A DNA stretch of 41,060 nucleotides from Candidatus Obscuribacterales bacterium (GTDB lineage Bacteria > Cyanobacteriota > Vampirovibrionia > Obscuribacterales > Obscuribacteraceae). The first letter of the stretch is position 1. The number at the start of each line of letters is the position of its first letter. Positions 10,024 to 17,591 of the stretch are shown here, piece after piece. The notes below the pieces were generated by a model. The model had not been told where the DNA came from. It worked only from the letters and a program-made list of their open reading frames with translations, and did no database searches. The position numbers and the translations under genes are program-made. The stretch spans positions 1 through 41,060 of the forward strand of contig JAGVKB010000079.1 in the NCBI GenBank assembly GCA_020050835.1, given 5' to 3'.

Positions 10024-10893
10024 ATGACAATTGCATGGGCAAATTGGAACGGACAGGAGATGCCTCTGGATGAGGTCCGGGTTCCAGCTCTCGACAGAGC
10101 ATTTTTGTTTGGCGATGCGATTTATGAGGTGGTGCGAGTCTACAGCGGGCGTCCCTGGCGATGGCAGGAGCATTTGAGCAGGCTGGAATCCAGCCTGGCT
10201 GGCATCGGTATCGCCGGAGTCGACGGAGCGACCGTCGCCGCCCGAGCGCTCAACACTTTGCAGAACAGCGGAATCGCAGAGGGTCTGCTTTACCTCCAAA
10301 TCACGCGCGGGGAAGCCCGACGTACTCATCATTTTCCGGCTGCCTGCATGCCTAATGTACTCATCTATGTCGACGAGTTTCCCGACTCATTACGGACATC
10401 CCGGGAAACCGGCGTGGCAGCGATTACCTATCCGGACCAGCGCTGGGCGCGCAACGAGCTGAAGACGACCAGTCTTATGGCAAACTGCCTGGCGGCACAG
10501 GCGGCAACCGAGGCCGGTTGTTACGAGGCTATCTTGATAGATACGCAAAATCGTGTGACGGAAGGCAGCCACACCAGTGTCTTTGGGGTGCGCGACGGTA
10601 AGGTGATAGTGTCACCGGCAGCACCAAACATCTTGCCGGGCATTACCAAACAGCAAGTGCTGAGCTTGTGCCAGCAAGCCGAGATCGCCACTCAAGAGGG
10701 CAAGCTCACGGTCCAGGACCTGGCTACGCTTCAAGAGCTTTTCTTGACCGGCACGCCCGAAGAGATTCTGCCGGTCACAATGGTGGACGGACGCAAGATT
10801 GCCGACGGCTTTCCCGGACCGGTAACGAGAAAATTGCAGGAGACCTTTCAAAGGACATTAGCCTTATGGTTGCAAGCACCGGTGACACAATGA
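10024..10893 (+). CDS. Class IV PLP aminotransferase, D-amino-acid transaminase-like
   Basis: A 289-residue fold-type IV aminotransferase. The PLP lysine is in NELKTTSLMANCLAAQ (Lys near 147), followed by GCYEAI and the phosphate-binding Glu/Ser region VTEGSHTSVFGV. The pattern ELKTTSL-x-N-x-LA-x-Q followed by GCYEAI resembles D-alanine transaminase more than branched-chain transaminase; an aminodeoxychorismate-lyase-like role is less likely. The family moves an amino group between D-alanine/D-glutamate and 2-oxo acids, feeding peptidoglycan synthesis or D-amino-acid breakdown. Its stop overlaps the start of the OPT transporter by ATGA, so the two are translationally coupled. Stereospecificity cannot be proved from sequence. 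Confidence 0.82.
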   Translation: MTIAWANWNGQEMPLDEVRVPALDRAFLFGDAIYEVVRVYSGRPWRWQEHLSRLESSLAGIGIAGVDGATVAARALNTLQNSGIAEGLLYLQITRGEARRTHHFPAACMPNVLIYVDEFPDSLRTSRETGVAAITYPDQRWARNELKTTSLMANCLAAQAATEAGCYEAILIDTQNRVTEGSHTSVFGVRDGKVIVSPAAPNILPGITKQQVLSLCQQAEIATQEGKLTVQDLATLQELFLTGTPEEILPVTMVDGRKIADGFPGPVTRKLQETFQRTLALWLQAPVTQ

Positions 10894-12734
10894 CTGAGTC
10901 GACAATCGACAACGGCGCGAGCGCCTCCGACAAGATAGCGGCAGCCGAAGAGCACTGGCTGAAAAACGTCTATCAAGGCGACAAAATGCCGCAGCTGACT
11001 ATGCGAGCGATATTGATCGGCGGCGTGCTGGGCTCATTGATGTCGGTATCAAACCTGTACACCACCTTAAAAGTAGGCTGGTCGTTCGGTGTGGCGATCA
11101 CCGCTTGCGTTATGTCTTACGTAATTTGGAAAGTCGTTCGACTCGTGCTTCCGAAGTCTTCCGACATGACGATTCTGGAAAACAACTGCATGCAATCGAC
11201 GGCATCGGCAGCCGGATACTCAACCGGCGCCACGCTTGGCACCGCCTTTGGTGCACTCCTTTTGATTACCGGCCAGCACATGAATTGGCAAACCGTCTTG
11301 ATTTGGACGCTGGTGACAGCATTGCTCGGGGTATTTCTGGCTGTGCCGATGAAACGTCAGATGATCAATGTCGAGCAGCTACCGTTTCCGAGCGGCATTG
11401 CGGCCGCCGAGACGCTCAGGAGCCTTCATGGCGCCTGCGTAGAGGCCGTACAGCAAGCATACGCACTGGTGGCGGCGCTGGCCGGTGGAGCAGTGGTCGG
11501 ACTGCTCGGCAAGGGCAATTTCGCCTGGCAGCAAAAGCTCGGATTGAAGCTGCCGGAGCTGCTTCCATTCGAAATGAAGCTACAGGGGGTGCAAGGCAGC
11601 GCGCTGCCGGGATTTGGATTTGAGCCTTCCGTGCTGTTGATTGGAGCCGGGATGATAGTTGGAATGCGCGTCTCGATTTCGATGCTCATTGGCTCGGCAA
11701 TCCTCTACTTTCTGGTTGGGCCGGCCATGATCAACGCCGGACAGATTGAAGCTCCCGCCAAATTGATTCGCTGGGCCCTCTGGACAGGCACAGCCATGAT
11801 GGTTACATCCGGGCTGACCGCTTTTGCGGTGCAATGGAAGGTGATCGCCCGCTCATTTTCATCGCTCAGAGGCGGCAACCAGTCGAAGCCAGCCAGCTCA
11901 GATATCAGCAAGATTGAGGTGCCGCTCTCCTGGTTTATCGCCGGAATGGTGCCTTTAACTATCGCGATGATTGCACTTGAATATGTCGCTTTCTCCATCT
12001 CGATACCGCTTGGTTTATTGTCAATCATCATGAGCTTTCTCTTGGCGCTGGTCGCCTGCCGCACGACCGGCGAGACGGACACCACTCCGATCGGCGCGAT
12101 GGGAAAGATAACTCAACTTACCTATGCGGCGCTGGCACCGTCGAATATAACGACCAATCTAATGGCGGCTTCCGTCACCGCCAACACGGTCAGCTCGGCG
12201 GCCGATCTGCTAACCGATCTGAAAAGCGGCTACCTGCTTGGCGCAAATGCCAGGCAGCAGTTCATCGCACAGTTTATCGGGGTTTTCTTTGGAACAGTCG
12301 CCGTCGTGCCGGCCTGGTATTTGATGGTGCCAAACAAGGCTACGCTCGAGGCGTTCAACCCACCGGCGGCAAATATGTGGAGAGCAGTAGCAGAAGCGCT
12401 TTCTCAGGGCATACAGTATGTTCCGATTTCGGCTCGCTGGGGCATTTTGATCGGCGGAACTGTCGGCATATTGCTAGCACTACTCGACCATTTTGCGCCG
12501 AAGCTGAGACAATTCACACCATCGGCGATGGGACTCGGCTTATCTTGGGTGGTCCCGTTCCAGAATTCTTTTTCGTTTTTTATCGGCGCATTGATCGCAT
12601 CGCTCTGGTCCAAGCGATCGCATCGCAATGCCACACTATTCATGATACCAGTGGCCTCCGGCGCGATCGCTGGAGAATCACTGGCATGCGCAATAATCGC
12701 GATGATCAATGCTTTATCTGCGCTCGGCAAGTAA
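10890..12734 (+). CDS. OPT-family oligopeptide transporter
   Basis: A 614-residue polytopic membrane protein of the oligopeptide transporter (OPT) superfamily, which imports peptides or metal chelates, usually driven by protons. Family hallmarks include the first helix region GGVLGSLMSVSNLYTTLK, the NNCMQSTASAAG segment, and PFPSGIAAAETLRSLHG after the first helices. Many hydrophobic segments extend to the C terminus. The frame is open further upstream inside the aminotransferase gene, but the true start is ATG 10890, overlapping the previous stop by four bases; ATG 10866 is an alternative. Coupling to a D-amino-acid-type transaminase suggests uptake and use of peptides, perhaps containing D-residues, which is inference. 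Confidence 0.92.
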   Translation: MTESTIDNGASASDKIAAAEEHWLKNVYQGDKMPQLTMRAILIGGVLGSLMSVSNLYTTLKVGWSFGVAITACVMSYVIWKVVRLVLPKSSDMTILENNCMQSTASAAGYSTGATLGTAFGALLLITGQHMNWQTVLIWTLVTALLGVFLAVPMKRQMINVEQLPFPSGIAAAETLRSLHGACVEAVQQAYALVAALAGGAVVGLLGKGNFAWQQKLGLKLPELLPFEMKLQGVQGSALPGFGFEPSVLLIGAGMIVGMRVSISMLIGSAILYFLVGPAMINAGQIEAPAKLIRWALWTGTAMMVTSGLTAFAVQWKVIARSFSSLRGGNQSKPASSDISKIEVPLSWFIAGMVPLTIAMIALEYVAFSISIPLGLLSIIMSFLLALVACRTTGETDTTPIGAMGKITQLTYAALAPSNITTNLMAASVTANTVSSAADLLTDLKSGYLLGANARQQFIAQFIGVFFGTVAVVPAWYLMVPNKATLEAFNPPAANMWRAVAEALSQGIQYVPISARWGILIGGTVGILLALLDHFAPKLRQFTPSAMGLGLSWVVPFQNSFSFFIGALIASLWSKRSHRNATLFMIPVASGAIAGESLACAIIAMINALSALGK

Positions 12735-12877
12735 CAGCGCCGAAAACGCCCGTGCGTTGCCGCGCTGAAGTGGTTTGGTCAATTCAGCAACATTGCTTAA
12801 AAGAGCGCCGAGCGCAAACTCGTCGTCTGATATAAACGATGCTACGTTCGTTTTTTTACTAGGCACCATATATAGTG

Positions 12878-12916
12878 GTTCGTTCCTGATAAGAGTTTTA
12901 CTTCGCCGGAACGAAC
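12878..12916. promoter_or_regulatory. Inverted repeat GTTCGTTCC/GGAACGAAC upstream of coiled-coil gene
   Basis: A perfect 9-base inverted repeat (12878-12886 and 12908-12916) is separated by 21 bases. Just upstream lies CCATATATAGTGG, containing a possible -10 (TATAGT, 12871-12876). A transcript from there would begin near the first arm, so the repeat could be a 5' leader hairpin or an operator. The gene start is 38 bases downstream. No T-run follows, which argues against a terminator. Confidence 0.4.
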
Positions 12917-12954
12917 TCTCGCGAAACCCCCAAATCGAGCTGCAGGAGTACAAG

Positions 12955-13614
12955 ATGAGGAGTGCGGAACCACAGCCGGCAATCCACCAGACAATTCAGG
13001 AGCTGGAAAAGGTCTTTTCCGCATCGCCCGGAGGCGTGGCCGGTCCAACTCCGATTAGATGCACGCCGGATATCAAAGAAGTGAATGCTGAAGGCTATTG
13101 CGTAGGGTCTGTGGATGAAGAATCGGAAGAGCTCGATCAGAGCCTTCTGAAACAGATTCAACAGATCACTCAGCTCGGAGTGAAAATTGAAGGGCAACAT
13201 CTTTCGCGCGGCGATCTTGCCGGCATTCTGGAAGGCTTCGCAAAGGTTGTCAGAGGAGATCAGACCGCTGCCAACGCCAACGAACGGCAAGGAGAAAATG
13301 AAGAGTTGCGCAAACTCCTGGTCAATGCGCAAGAGACGATTATCAAACTGTTGAGCGAGCAGGTCACGGACAAATCTCGACTTGCCACCGTGGAGGCTCA
13401 GCTCAAATTTCTTCCGGATTTGCAAGCGCAGGCCGACAGAGCTCTAGCCGTGGCAGATGAAGCCGAGTACTTCCGCCGCGAGCTGAAAAGCGTGCGATTC
13501 GAATTGGATACATTTCGCCGAACCAGACTGAAGACCGATTACTTCAAGCCGCGCCGAATCCGCTCCTGGTGGTCCTGGGTGACTGGTCGTGTGCTCTCTG
13601 CCGATCAAGAGTGA
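12955..13614 (+). CDS. Coiled-coil protein, paralogous in its C-terminal half to the HTH protein at 14432
   Basis: A 219-residue protein of unknown function. Residues 1-60 are Pro/Gly-rich and loosely structured. About 60-190 are strongly helical, rich in Glu, Leu and Gln, and probably form a coiled coil. The end is basic and tryptophan-rich ([13 protein letters not shown]). The [19 protein letters not shown] stretch followed by an E/L/R-rich helix and a WW tail resembles the C-terminal half of the protein at 14432-15112. I chose ATG 12955 because GCAGGAG lies about 8 bases upstream; the frame is open back to 12775. There is no signal peptide. The following msrB gene starts 71 bases after the stop. 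Confidence 0.7.
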   Translation: MRSAEPQPAIHQTIQELEKVFSASPGGVAGPTPIRCTPDIKEVNAEGYCVGSVDEESEELDQSLLKQIQQITQLGVKIEGQHLSRGDLAGILEGFAKVVRGDQTAANANERQGENEELRKLLVNAQETIIKLLSEQVTDKSRLATVEAQLKFLPDLQAQADRALAVADEAEYFRRELKSVRFELDTFRRTRLKTDYFKPRRIRSWWSWVTGRVLSADQE

Positions 13615-13685
13615 ATCGACCCGGCATTTCGAATCAGGATCACTGTCATGGTATCGTAGTCGCGCAAACAGGAGGCGTGGCGGCG

Positions 13686-14084
13686 ATGACAGACAAGTTT
13701 GAAAAGACTGATGCAGAATGGCAAAAGCAGTTGACACCAGAACAATTTCAGGTCGCCAGAAAGAAAGGCACTGAAAGAGCGTTCAGCGGGAAGTACTGGA
13801 ATTGCTGGCAAGACGGCGAGTACAAATGCATTTGTTGCGGCAGCAAATTGTTCAGCTCGTCGACGAAATTCGACGCAGGCTGTGGGTGGCCGAGCTTCTG
13901 GGCACCGTCGGATCAGTCCAATATTGAGACGCACGATGATTACAGCCACGGCATGCACCGAATAGAGGTGCTCTGCAAGACTTGTGGTGCCCATCTCGGA
14001 CATGTCTTCGAGGACGGACTGCAACCGACCAATCTGCGCTATTGCATCAATTCGGCCTCAATCGACCTCGATGAAAGTCCGTGA
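13686..14084 (+). CDS. msrB: Peptide-methionine (R)-S-oxide reductase
   Basis: A 132-residue MsrB that reduces methionine-R-sulfoxide in proteins. The two zinc-binding CxxC pairs are visible (CICCGSKLF and [12 protein letters not shown]), as are the signature GCGWPSFW and the catalytic Cys in RYCINS (Cys near 120). No signal peptide, so cytoplasmic. The frame extends upstream to 13569, but ATG 13686 is chosen because AGGAGG lies about 10 bases before it and the length then matches the family. No msrA is in the window. Confidence 0.95.
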   Translation: MTDKFEKTDAEWQKQLTPEQFQVARKKGTERAFSGKYWNCWQDGEYKCICCGSKLFSSSTKFDAGCGWPSFWAPSDQSNIETHDDYSHGMHRIEVLCKTCGAHLGHVFEDGLQPTNLRYCINSASIDLDESP

Positions 14085-14175
14085 GGTTTAGGAATGGTCC
14101 TTCCGGGTATGGAGGGATTGAAGGCTGCTCGCAGTTGCCATGAGACAGCTCTTCCGACTGCCCGGAGAGATCGCC

Positions 14176-14331
14176 ATGAGCCAGCAGGACTTCAAAAGGT
14201 TGAGCACCGCGATTGCGCTGGTAGCGCTGGTGTTGACTGCGCCCAACTGGTTGAACGGCAAACAACCAGCCGTATCCGGGTACGATGCGCCCTGGATTTA
14301 TCCTTCATTGTCCGCCGCGACCAGGCACTGA
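14176..14331 (+). CDS. Small hypothetical membrane or exported peptide
   Basis: A 51-residue frame: a basic start (MSQQDFKRL), one hydrophobic stretch (STAIALVALVLTAPNWL) and a short polar tail. GGAGAG lies about 7 bases before ATG 14176; an upstream ATG at 14140 would add 12 residues. It fits a small single-pass membrane protein or a signal peptide with a short mature part. No family was recognised, and it sits between msrB and the HTH gene on the same strand. A real gene is plausible but unproven. Confidence 0.4.
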   Translation: MSQQDFKRLSTAIALVALVLTAPNWLNGKQPAVSGYDAPWIYPSLSAATRH

Positions 14332-14431
14332 ACAGCGCGCACCCAGGCGATATCCGCCGGATATCGCGGCTAGACAATCGATCTGCCTGCCGACATAATT
14401 CTTTCTGACTGGCAGTCTGGGGAGAACGGCA

Positions 14432-15112
14432 ATGAAAAGCATCGATCCGCTTGTTGATGTAGAACGGGTAGCATCGGAAGGTCTGGATCACGTCTTTGCA
14501 CACGGCAGTTCTGCACCGGATCTGCTGGAGGAAGAGCAGGGCGAAGACGATTTAAGCGACAGCGGTGCGCCGGGAGTCGACGGATTGACACTGGCTCAAG
14601 CAGCCACGCTGCTGGGATTCGATCAGCGCTCGGTCAAGCGGCTGATTAAAGAGCGCAAGATTTGCGGCAGACGTCAAGGACCAAACCGCAATTGGATAGT
14701 CGATCTCGATTGTGTTCAAACCTGGCTCCAGAAGCTCGGAATGGGTCCAGACGATCAGGCTGCCACCACGGCAGAAGTCGAGAGCGGGAGCCACCGGCTG
14801 GCAGTCGCGGCGGAAATCGACGAAAACATCAGCGTAAGGACGCTCTGGCTCAAGCTCGATTTGGCTGGACAACAATTGCGAGCAGCCACTTACCGGGTAG
14901 GTTATCTCGAGTCGCAGGTAGATCTCTACCGGCAACAAGTCGCCCTTCTGCCCGGCTATCAGGCCGATGCCGCCCGCACCACAATGGCGGAGCAGGAAGT
15001 AGGAGATCTCCAGCGGCAGCTAAGCGAAGCAGCGGCCGAGCTCGAGCGCTTGCGCCGCCCGTGGTGGCAACGCTGGTTTGCTTGCTCCGCCCAATCTCCC
15101 GACAAAATATGA
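14432..15112 (+). CDS. Helix-turn-helix (excisionase/MerR-type) protein with C-terminal coiled coil
   Basis: A 226-residue protein. Residues about 52-100 form a DNA-binding-type winged helix (LTLAQAATLLGFDQRSVKRLIKE, then a basic turn, then VDLDCVQTWLQK), as in MerR/excisionase domain-17 proteins. Residues 120-220 are a long Leu/Gln/Glu-rich helix, probably a dimerising coiled coil, ending in LRRPWWQRWF. An acidic N-terminal arm precedes the HTH. GGGGAGAA lies about 6 bases before ATG 14432. No recombinase or phage gene is nearby, so excision activity is unlikely; a transcription regulator or nucleoid-type role is an inference. The C-terminal half resembles the protein at 12955-13614. Confidence 0.75.
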   Translation: MKSIDPLVDVERVASEGLDHVFAHGSSAPDLLEEEQGEDDLSDSGAPGVDGLTLAQAATLLGFDQRSVKRLIKERKICGRRQGPNRNWIVDLDCVQTWLQKLGMGPDDQAATTAEVESGSHRLAVAAEIDENISVRTLWLKLDLAGQQLRAATYRVGYLESQVDLYRQQVALLPGYQADAARTTMAEQEVGDLQRQLSEAAAELERLRRPWWQRWFACSAQSPDKI

Positions 15113-15336
15113 GAATTCTCTGATTTTTCACCCTGAGAGCGCTTTCCATTAGGCACTTCTAATTTCGCAAGCCGGTCAAGAACGTGATCTCAGTCAGGGG
15201 GCTGGGCATGATCTGATTGTTACTAGAGCGCATTTTGATTTCGAGAGCGGCAGGGGAAGTTGTTTATTACACGCAGGCAAAGCCTCTCTCTCAGGACCTG
15301 ATGATGCGCCCCGAATCTGCAAGAGGGACATCGGTC

Positions 15337-15540
15337 ATGAGTATCACAAGAAAACGGCGCCAAAGAAGAGCCTCGGGACAGGCGCTGACCGAGTACGGAA
15401 GCACGATTGCCTTCGTCGCCGCAATTACAGCCATGGTATTTTCAATGCCCCGCGCCAGCTTGGCTGGCGCAATCAGCAACGCTTACCAGACAGTCTCAAC
15501 ACAGTTTGCTCTTTTACTGGCAGCTGCAAACCAACACTAA
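15337..15540 (+). CDS. Flp-type pilin-like small protein
   Basis: A 67-residue protein with a basic leader (MSITRKRRQRRASG), then QALTEYGSTIAFVAAITAMVFSM. This is the class III signal of Flp and TadE prepilins: Gly at -1, Glu at +5 and Tyr at +6, followed directly by a hydrophobic helix. Cleavage by a TadV/PilD-type peptidase is predicted between Gly14 and Gln15. The short C-terminal remainder fits Flp pilins. ATG 15337 is preferred because AGAGGG lies about 9 bases upstream; the frame is open back to 15217. No Tad machinery is adjacent, but two Tad-like modules lie 7-16 kb downstream. Confidence 0.7.
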   Translation: MSITRKRRQRRASGQALTEYGSTIAFVAAITAMVFSMPRASLAGAISNAYQTVSTQFALLLAAANQH

Positions 15541-15564
15541 GCAGCTTTCAAAGATACTAATGAC

Positions 15565-15599
15565 AACCTGAACGGATTCTAATGAGATTCGTTCAGGTT
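15565..15599. promoter_or_regulatory. 35-base imperfect palindrome touching a -10 box (putative operator)
   Basis: AACCTGAACG at 15565-15574 pairs with CGTTCAGGTT at 15590-15599, and the inner bases continue the symmetry with mismatches. It ends at a perfect TATAAT (15599-15604), which lies 6 bases before the ATG of the next gene. An operator overlapping the promoter is the favoured reading. A terminator for the upstream pilin-like gene is possible, but there is no T-run. Confidence 0.5.
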
Positions 15600-15604
15600 A
15601 TAAT
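15599..15604 (+). promoter_or_regulatory. TATAAT -10 element, implies a leaderless mRNA
   Basis: A consensus TATAAT ends six bases before ATG 15611. A transcription start at the usual spacing would fall on or next to the A of the start codon. No Shine-Dalgarno is present upstream, and no strong -35 is seen. Confidence 0.45.
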
Positions 15605-15610
15605 GCTCTC

Positions 15611-16897
15611 ATGAATGTCAAGGAGAAAGATCAAGTTTTGGTGGCTATCAGCGCGCTCGGCAGGCGCGTAACGGCCGCTGATGTCGCAACCAAGACCGGA
15701 CTTCCGCTGACGATTACCACAAAGCAGTTGAACACGATTGCATCCGAAACCGGAGGCGACCTTCAGGTAGCCACCACCGGCGATATCGCCTACTGTTTTA
15801 GGCCTGGTTTCCAGAGCGCCTATCTCGCCAAAGGTTTTAAGCGCATTCTCGGGCAGGTAGCCTCGAGCCTGTTCAAAGTCGGCTTCTATATCCTGAGAAT
15901 CTCCTTCGGCGTGATGCTGGTGGTCTCGTTGATCACGATTGTCATCCTGTTCTTCATTGTAATGTCGACACTCCAGCGCGGCGGCAACGACGATGACGAC
16001 CGCGGTCCGTCTTTTCATTTCGGCTTCTTTGATTATCTGATTTTGCGAGACATCTTCTGGTGGGGCTCAATGACTACGCAGCCCGACCGCTATCGGCTTG
16101 ACGAATCGGCTTACCGCCAACGCCCGAAAAGCAATTTCTTTCTCAACTGCTTTTCTTTTCTGTTTGGTGACGGCGATCCCAACGCTCACCTGGAAGACAG
16201 GCGCTGGCGCTCGATTGCTGAGGTGATCAAGCGACAGAAGGGTGTCGTGACGGCCGAACAACTTGCACCATATACGGGGGTAAATCCCCGCAATGAAAAT
16301 GGCGTTCTGCCGGTCTTAGTCCGCTTCGACGGACGGCCGGAGGTGACCGACAGCGGCAATATCGTCTATGTCTTTCCTTCCCTGCAAGTCTCCGCCGGCG
16401 GACAGCTGGCAGCGAAGCATGACGAGGACCGAGCAACGAGCTTTCGTTTTGTCGGCACCGCCAGCGAGACGCAACCATTTCTCTACGAATTTCCCTGGAA
16501 GTTCAGCAACACTGCGCCCGATGCACTGGTGCCGGTAGGTATATTGGCCGCGGTTAACTTCCTGGGCGCGTGGTGGCTCTACTTTCAGCTCAACAATCCG
16601 CTTGCCACCGGGCTGCAATCGCTGGCTCCGCTCATCTATGCGCTGGTCCTCTACGGCACATTGTTCGTAGCGTTGCCGGCAGTCAGATGGCTCGTCCAGC
16701 AAGTTTTCAACTCGCGCATTCAGATGCGCAATGAAAGAGCAAGTCAATTTGCCGAAACGCTCGTGAATCCTCCGGCGGAGCTTCAAACGAAGTTAGAGGA
16801 GGCCGAAAGCTTCAAGCAAAAGGAGCAGCTAATCAGTCCGGATTCAGTTGTTTACACAACCGAGAAAGATGCTCTCGAACAGGAGTTCGATCGTTAG
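15611..16897 (+). CDS. Conserved membrane protein of the cyanobacterial/plastid At5g03900-type family
   Basis: A 428-residue protein. The N-terminal 75 residues look like a winged-helix or small alpha/beta domain (VTAADVATKTGLPLTITTK). A hydrophobic segment follows at about 85-120, then an Asp-rich stretch. Next comes a conserved block, FLFGDGDPNAHLEDRRW, then GVVTAEQLAPY and LPVLVRFDGRPEV. Two more membrane segments lie at about 300-365, and the C terminus is charged (VVYTTEKDALEQEFDR). From memory these blocks match the chloroplast protein At5g03900 and its cyanobacterial homologues, which are annotated as iron-sulfur-related on weak grounds. The biochemical role is unknown. ATG 15611 has no ribosome site; translation is probably leaderless. 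Confidence 0.8.
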   Translation: MNVKEKDQVLVAISALGRRVTAADVATKTGLPLTITTKQLNTIASETGGDLQVATTGDIAYCFRPGFQSAYLAKGFKRILGQVASSLFKVGFYILRISFGVMLVVSLITIVILFFIVMSTLQRGGNDDDDRGPSFHFGFFDYLILRDIFWWGSMTTQPDRYRLDESAYRQRPKSNFFLNCFSFLFGDGDPNAHLEDRRWRSIAEVIKRQKGVVTAEQLAPYTGVNPRNENGVLPVLVRFDGRPEVTDSGNIVYVFPSLQVSAGGQLAAKHDEDRATSFRFVGTASETQPFLYEFPWKFSNTAPDALVPVGILAAVNFLGAWWLYFQLNNPLATGLQSLAPLIYALVLYGTLFVALPAVRWLVQQVFNSRIQMRNERASQFAETLVNPPAELQTKLEEAESFKQKEQLISPDSVVYTTEKDALEQEFDR

Positions 16898-16987
16898 CCA
16901 TATGCGGTAAGATATCAACCGCATCCGCAAGGTATACCTATTGACTAGCGCGGACAGGAAAGTAGTTTCACTCCGGAGCATGAAAAG

Positions 16988-17533
16988 ATGACACGACTGC
17001 AAGCAGTTAATCCAGACGCAGCGACCGGCCACGCCAAAGCGGTGCTCGAAGCTGTTAAGCAAAAGATGGGCCGCGTACCGAACATCTTTTCGTTGATGGC
17101 CAATTCACCGGCTGCCGTCGAAGGCTATCTCAGCTTCAGCGATGCTCTGGCAAAAGGCGTGCTGAGTCCGGAATTGCGCGAGCAGATCGCCATCACCTGC
17201 GCCGAAGTAAACATGTGCGAATATTGCCTGTCGGCCCACGTTGCGATCGCCAAGTCGATCGGCATGCCGGATGCTGAAATCGAAAAGGCGAGAACCGAAA
17301 AGGCGAGCGATCCCAAGTCGGACGCGATTTTGACCTTCGTCAGAGCGGTAGTTGTGCGGCGGGCAGACATCACGGACGCTTACGTCGAGCAGCTGCGCGC
17401 CGCCGAAGTAAGCGATGCGGAGATTGCCGAGATAGTAGCCAACATCGCGCTCAACGTCTTCACCAATTATTTCAACGTAATCGCCAAGACCGAAAACGAC
17501 TTTCCGAAAGTCAAGCTGGCATTCCCGGTCTAG
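16988..17533 (+). CDS. AhpD-like / carboxymuconolactone decarboxylase-family peroxidase-related protein
   Basis: A 181-residue all-helical protein of the AhpD/CMD superfamily. The redox signature E-x6-CxxC-x3-H is present in EVNMCEYCLSAH (Cys near 77 and 80), as in alkylhydroperoxidase D and uncharacterised peroxidase-related proteins. The N-terminal MGRVPNIFSLMANSP is typical of the single-domain branch. Activity against peroxides is inferred only from the CxxC motif. GGAG lies about 11 bases before ATG 16988. Expression seems independent, with a 90-base gap upstream and a convergent gene downstream. Confidence 0.85.
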   Translation: MTRLQAVNPDAATGHAKAVLEAVKQKMGRVPNIFSLMANSPAAVEGYLSFSDALAKGVLSPELREQIAITCAEVNMCEYCLSAHVAIAKSIGMPDAEIEKARTEKASDPKSDAILTFVRAVVVRRADITDAYVEQLRAAEVSDAEIAEIVANIALNVFTNYFNVIAKTENDFPKVKLAFPV

Positions 17534-17591
17534 GACCGGATACCGCTTTCATTGATCCGACCGTTCTTTTTCGGTTTGCCGGCCAGAGCAG

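Noticed and set aside
10668-10889. Upstream extension of the OPT transporter frame
   Set aside because: It overlaps the aminotransferase gene deeply and encodes Arg/Gly-rich sequence; the ATGA junction at 10890 is the natural start.
14094-14408. A 104-codon frame overlapping the small membrane-peptide gene
   Set aside because: Arg/His/Cys-rich product typical of an out-of-frame reading; the alternative frame at 14176 has a hydrophobic segment and a ribosome site.
14432-15112. Excisionase or other mobile-element gene
   Set aside because: The HTH resembles excisionase-type domains, but no integrase, attachment site or phage gene is nearby and the long coiled coil does not fit excisionases.
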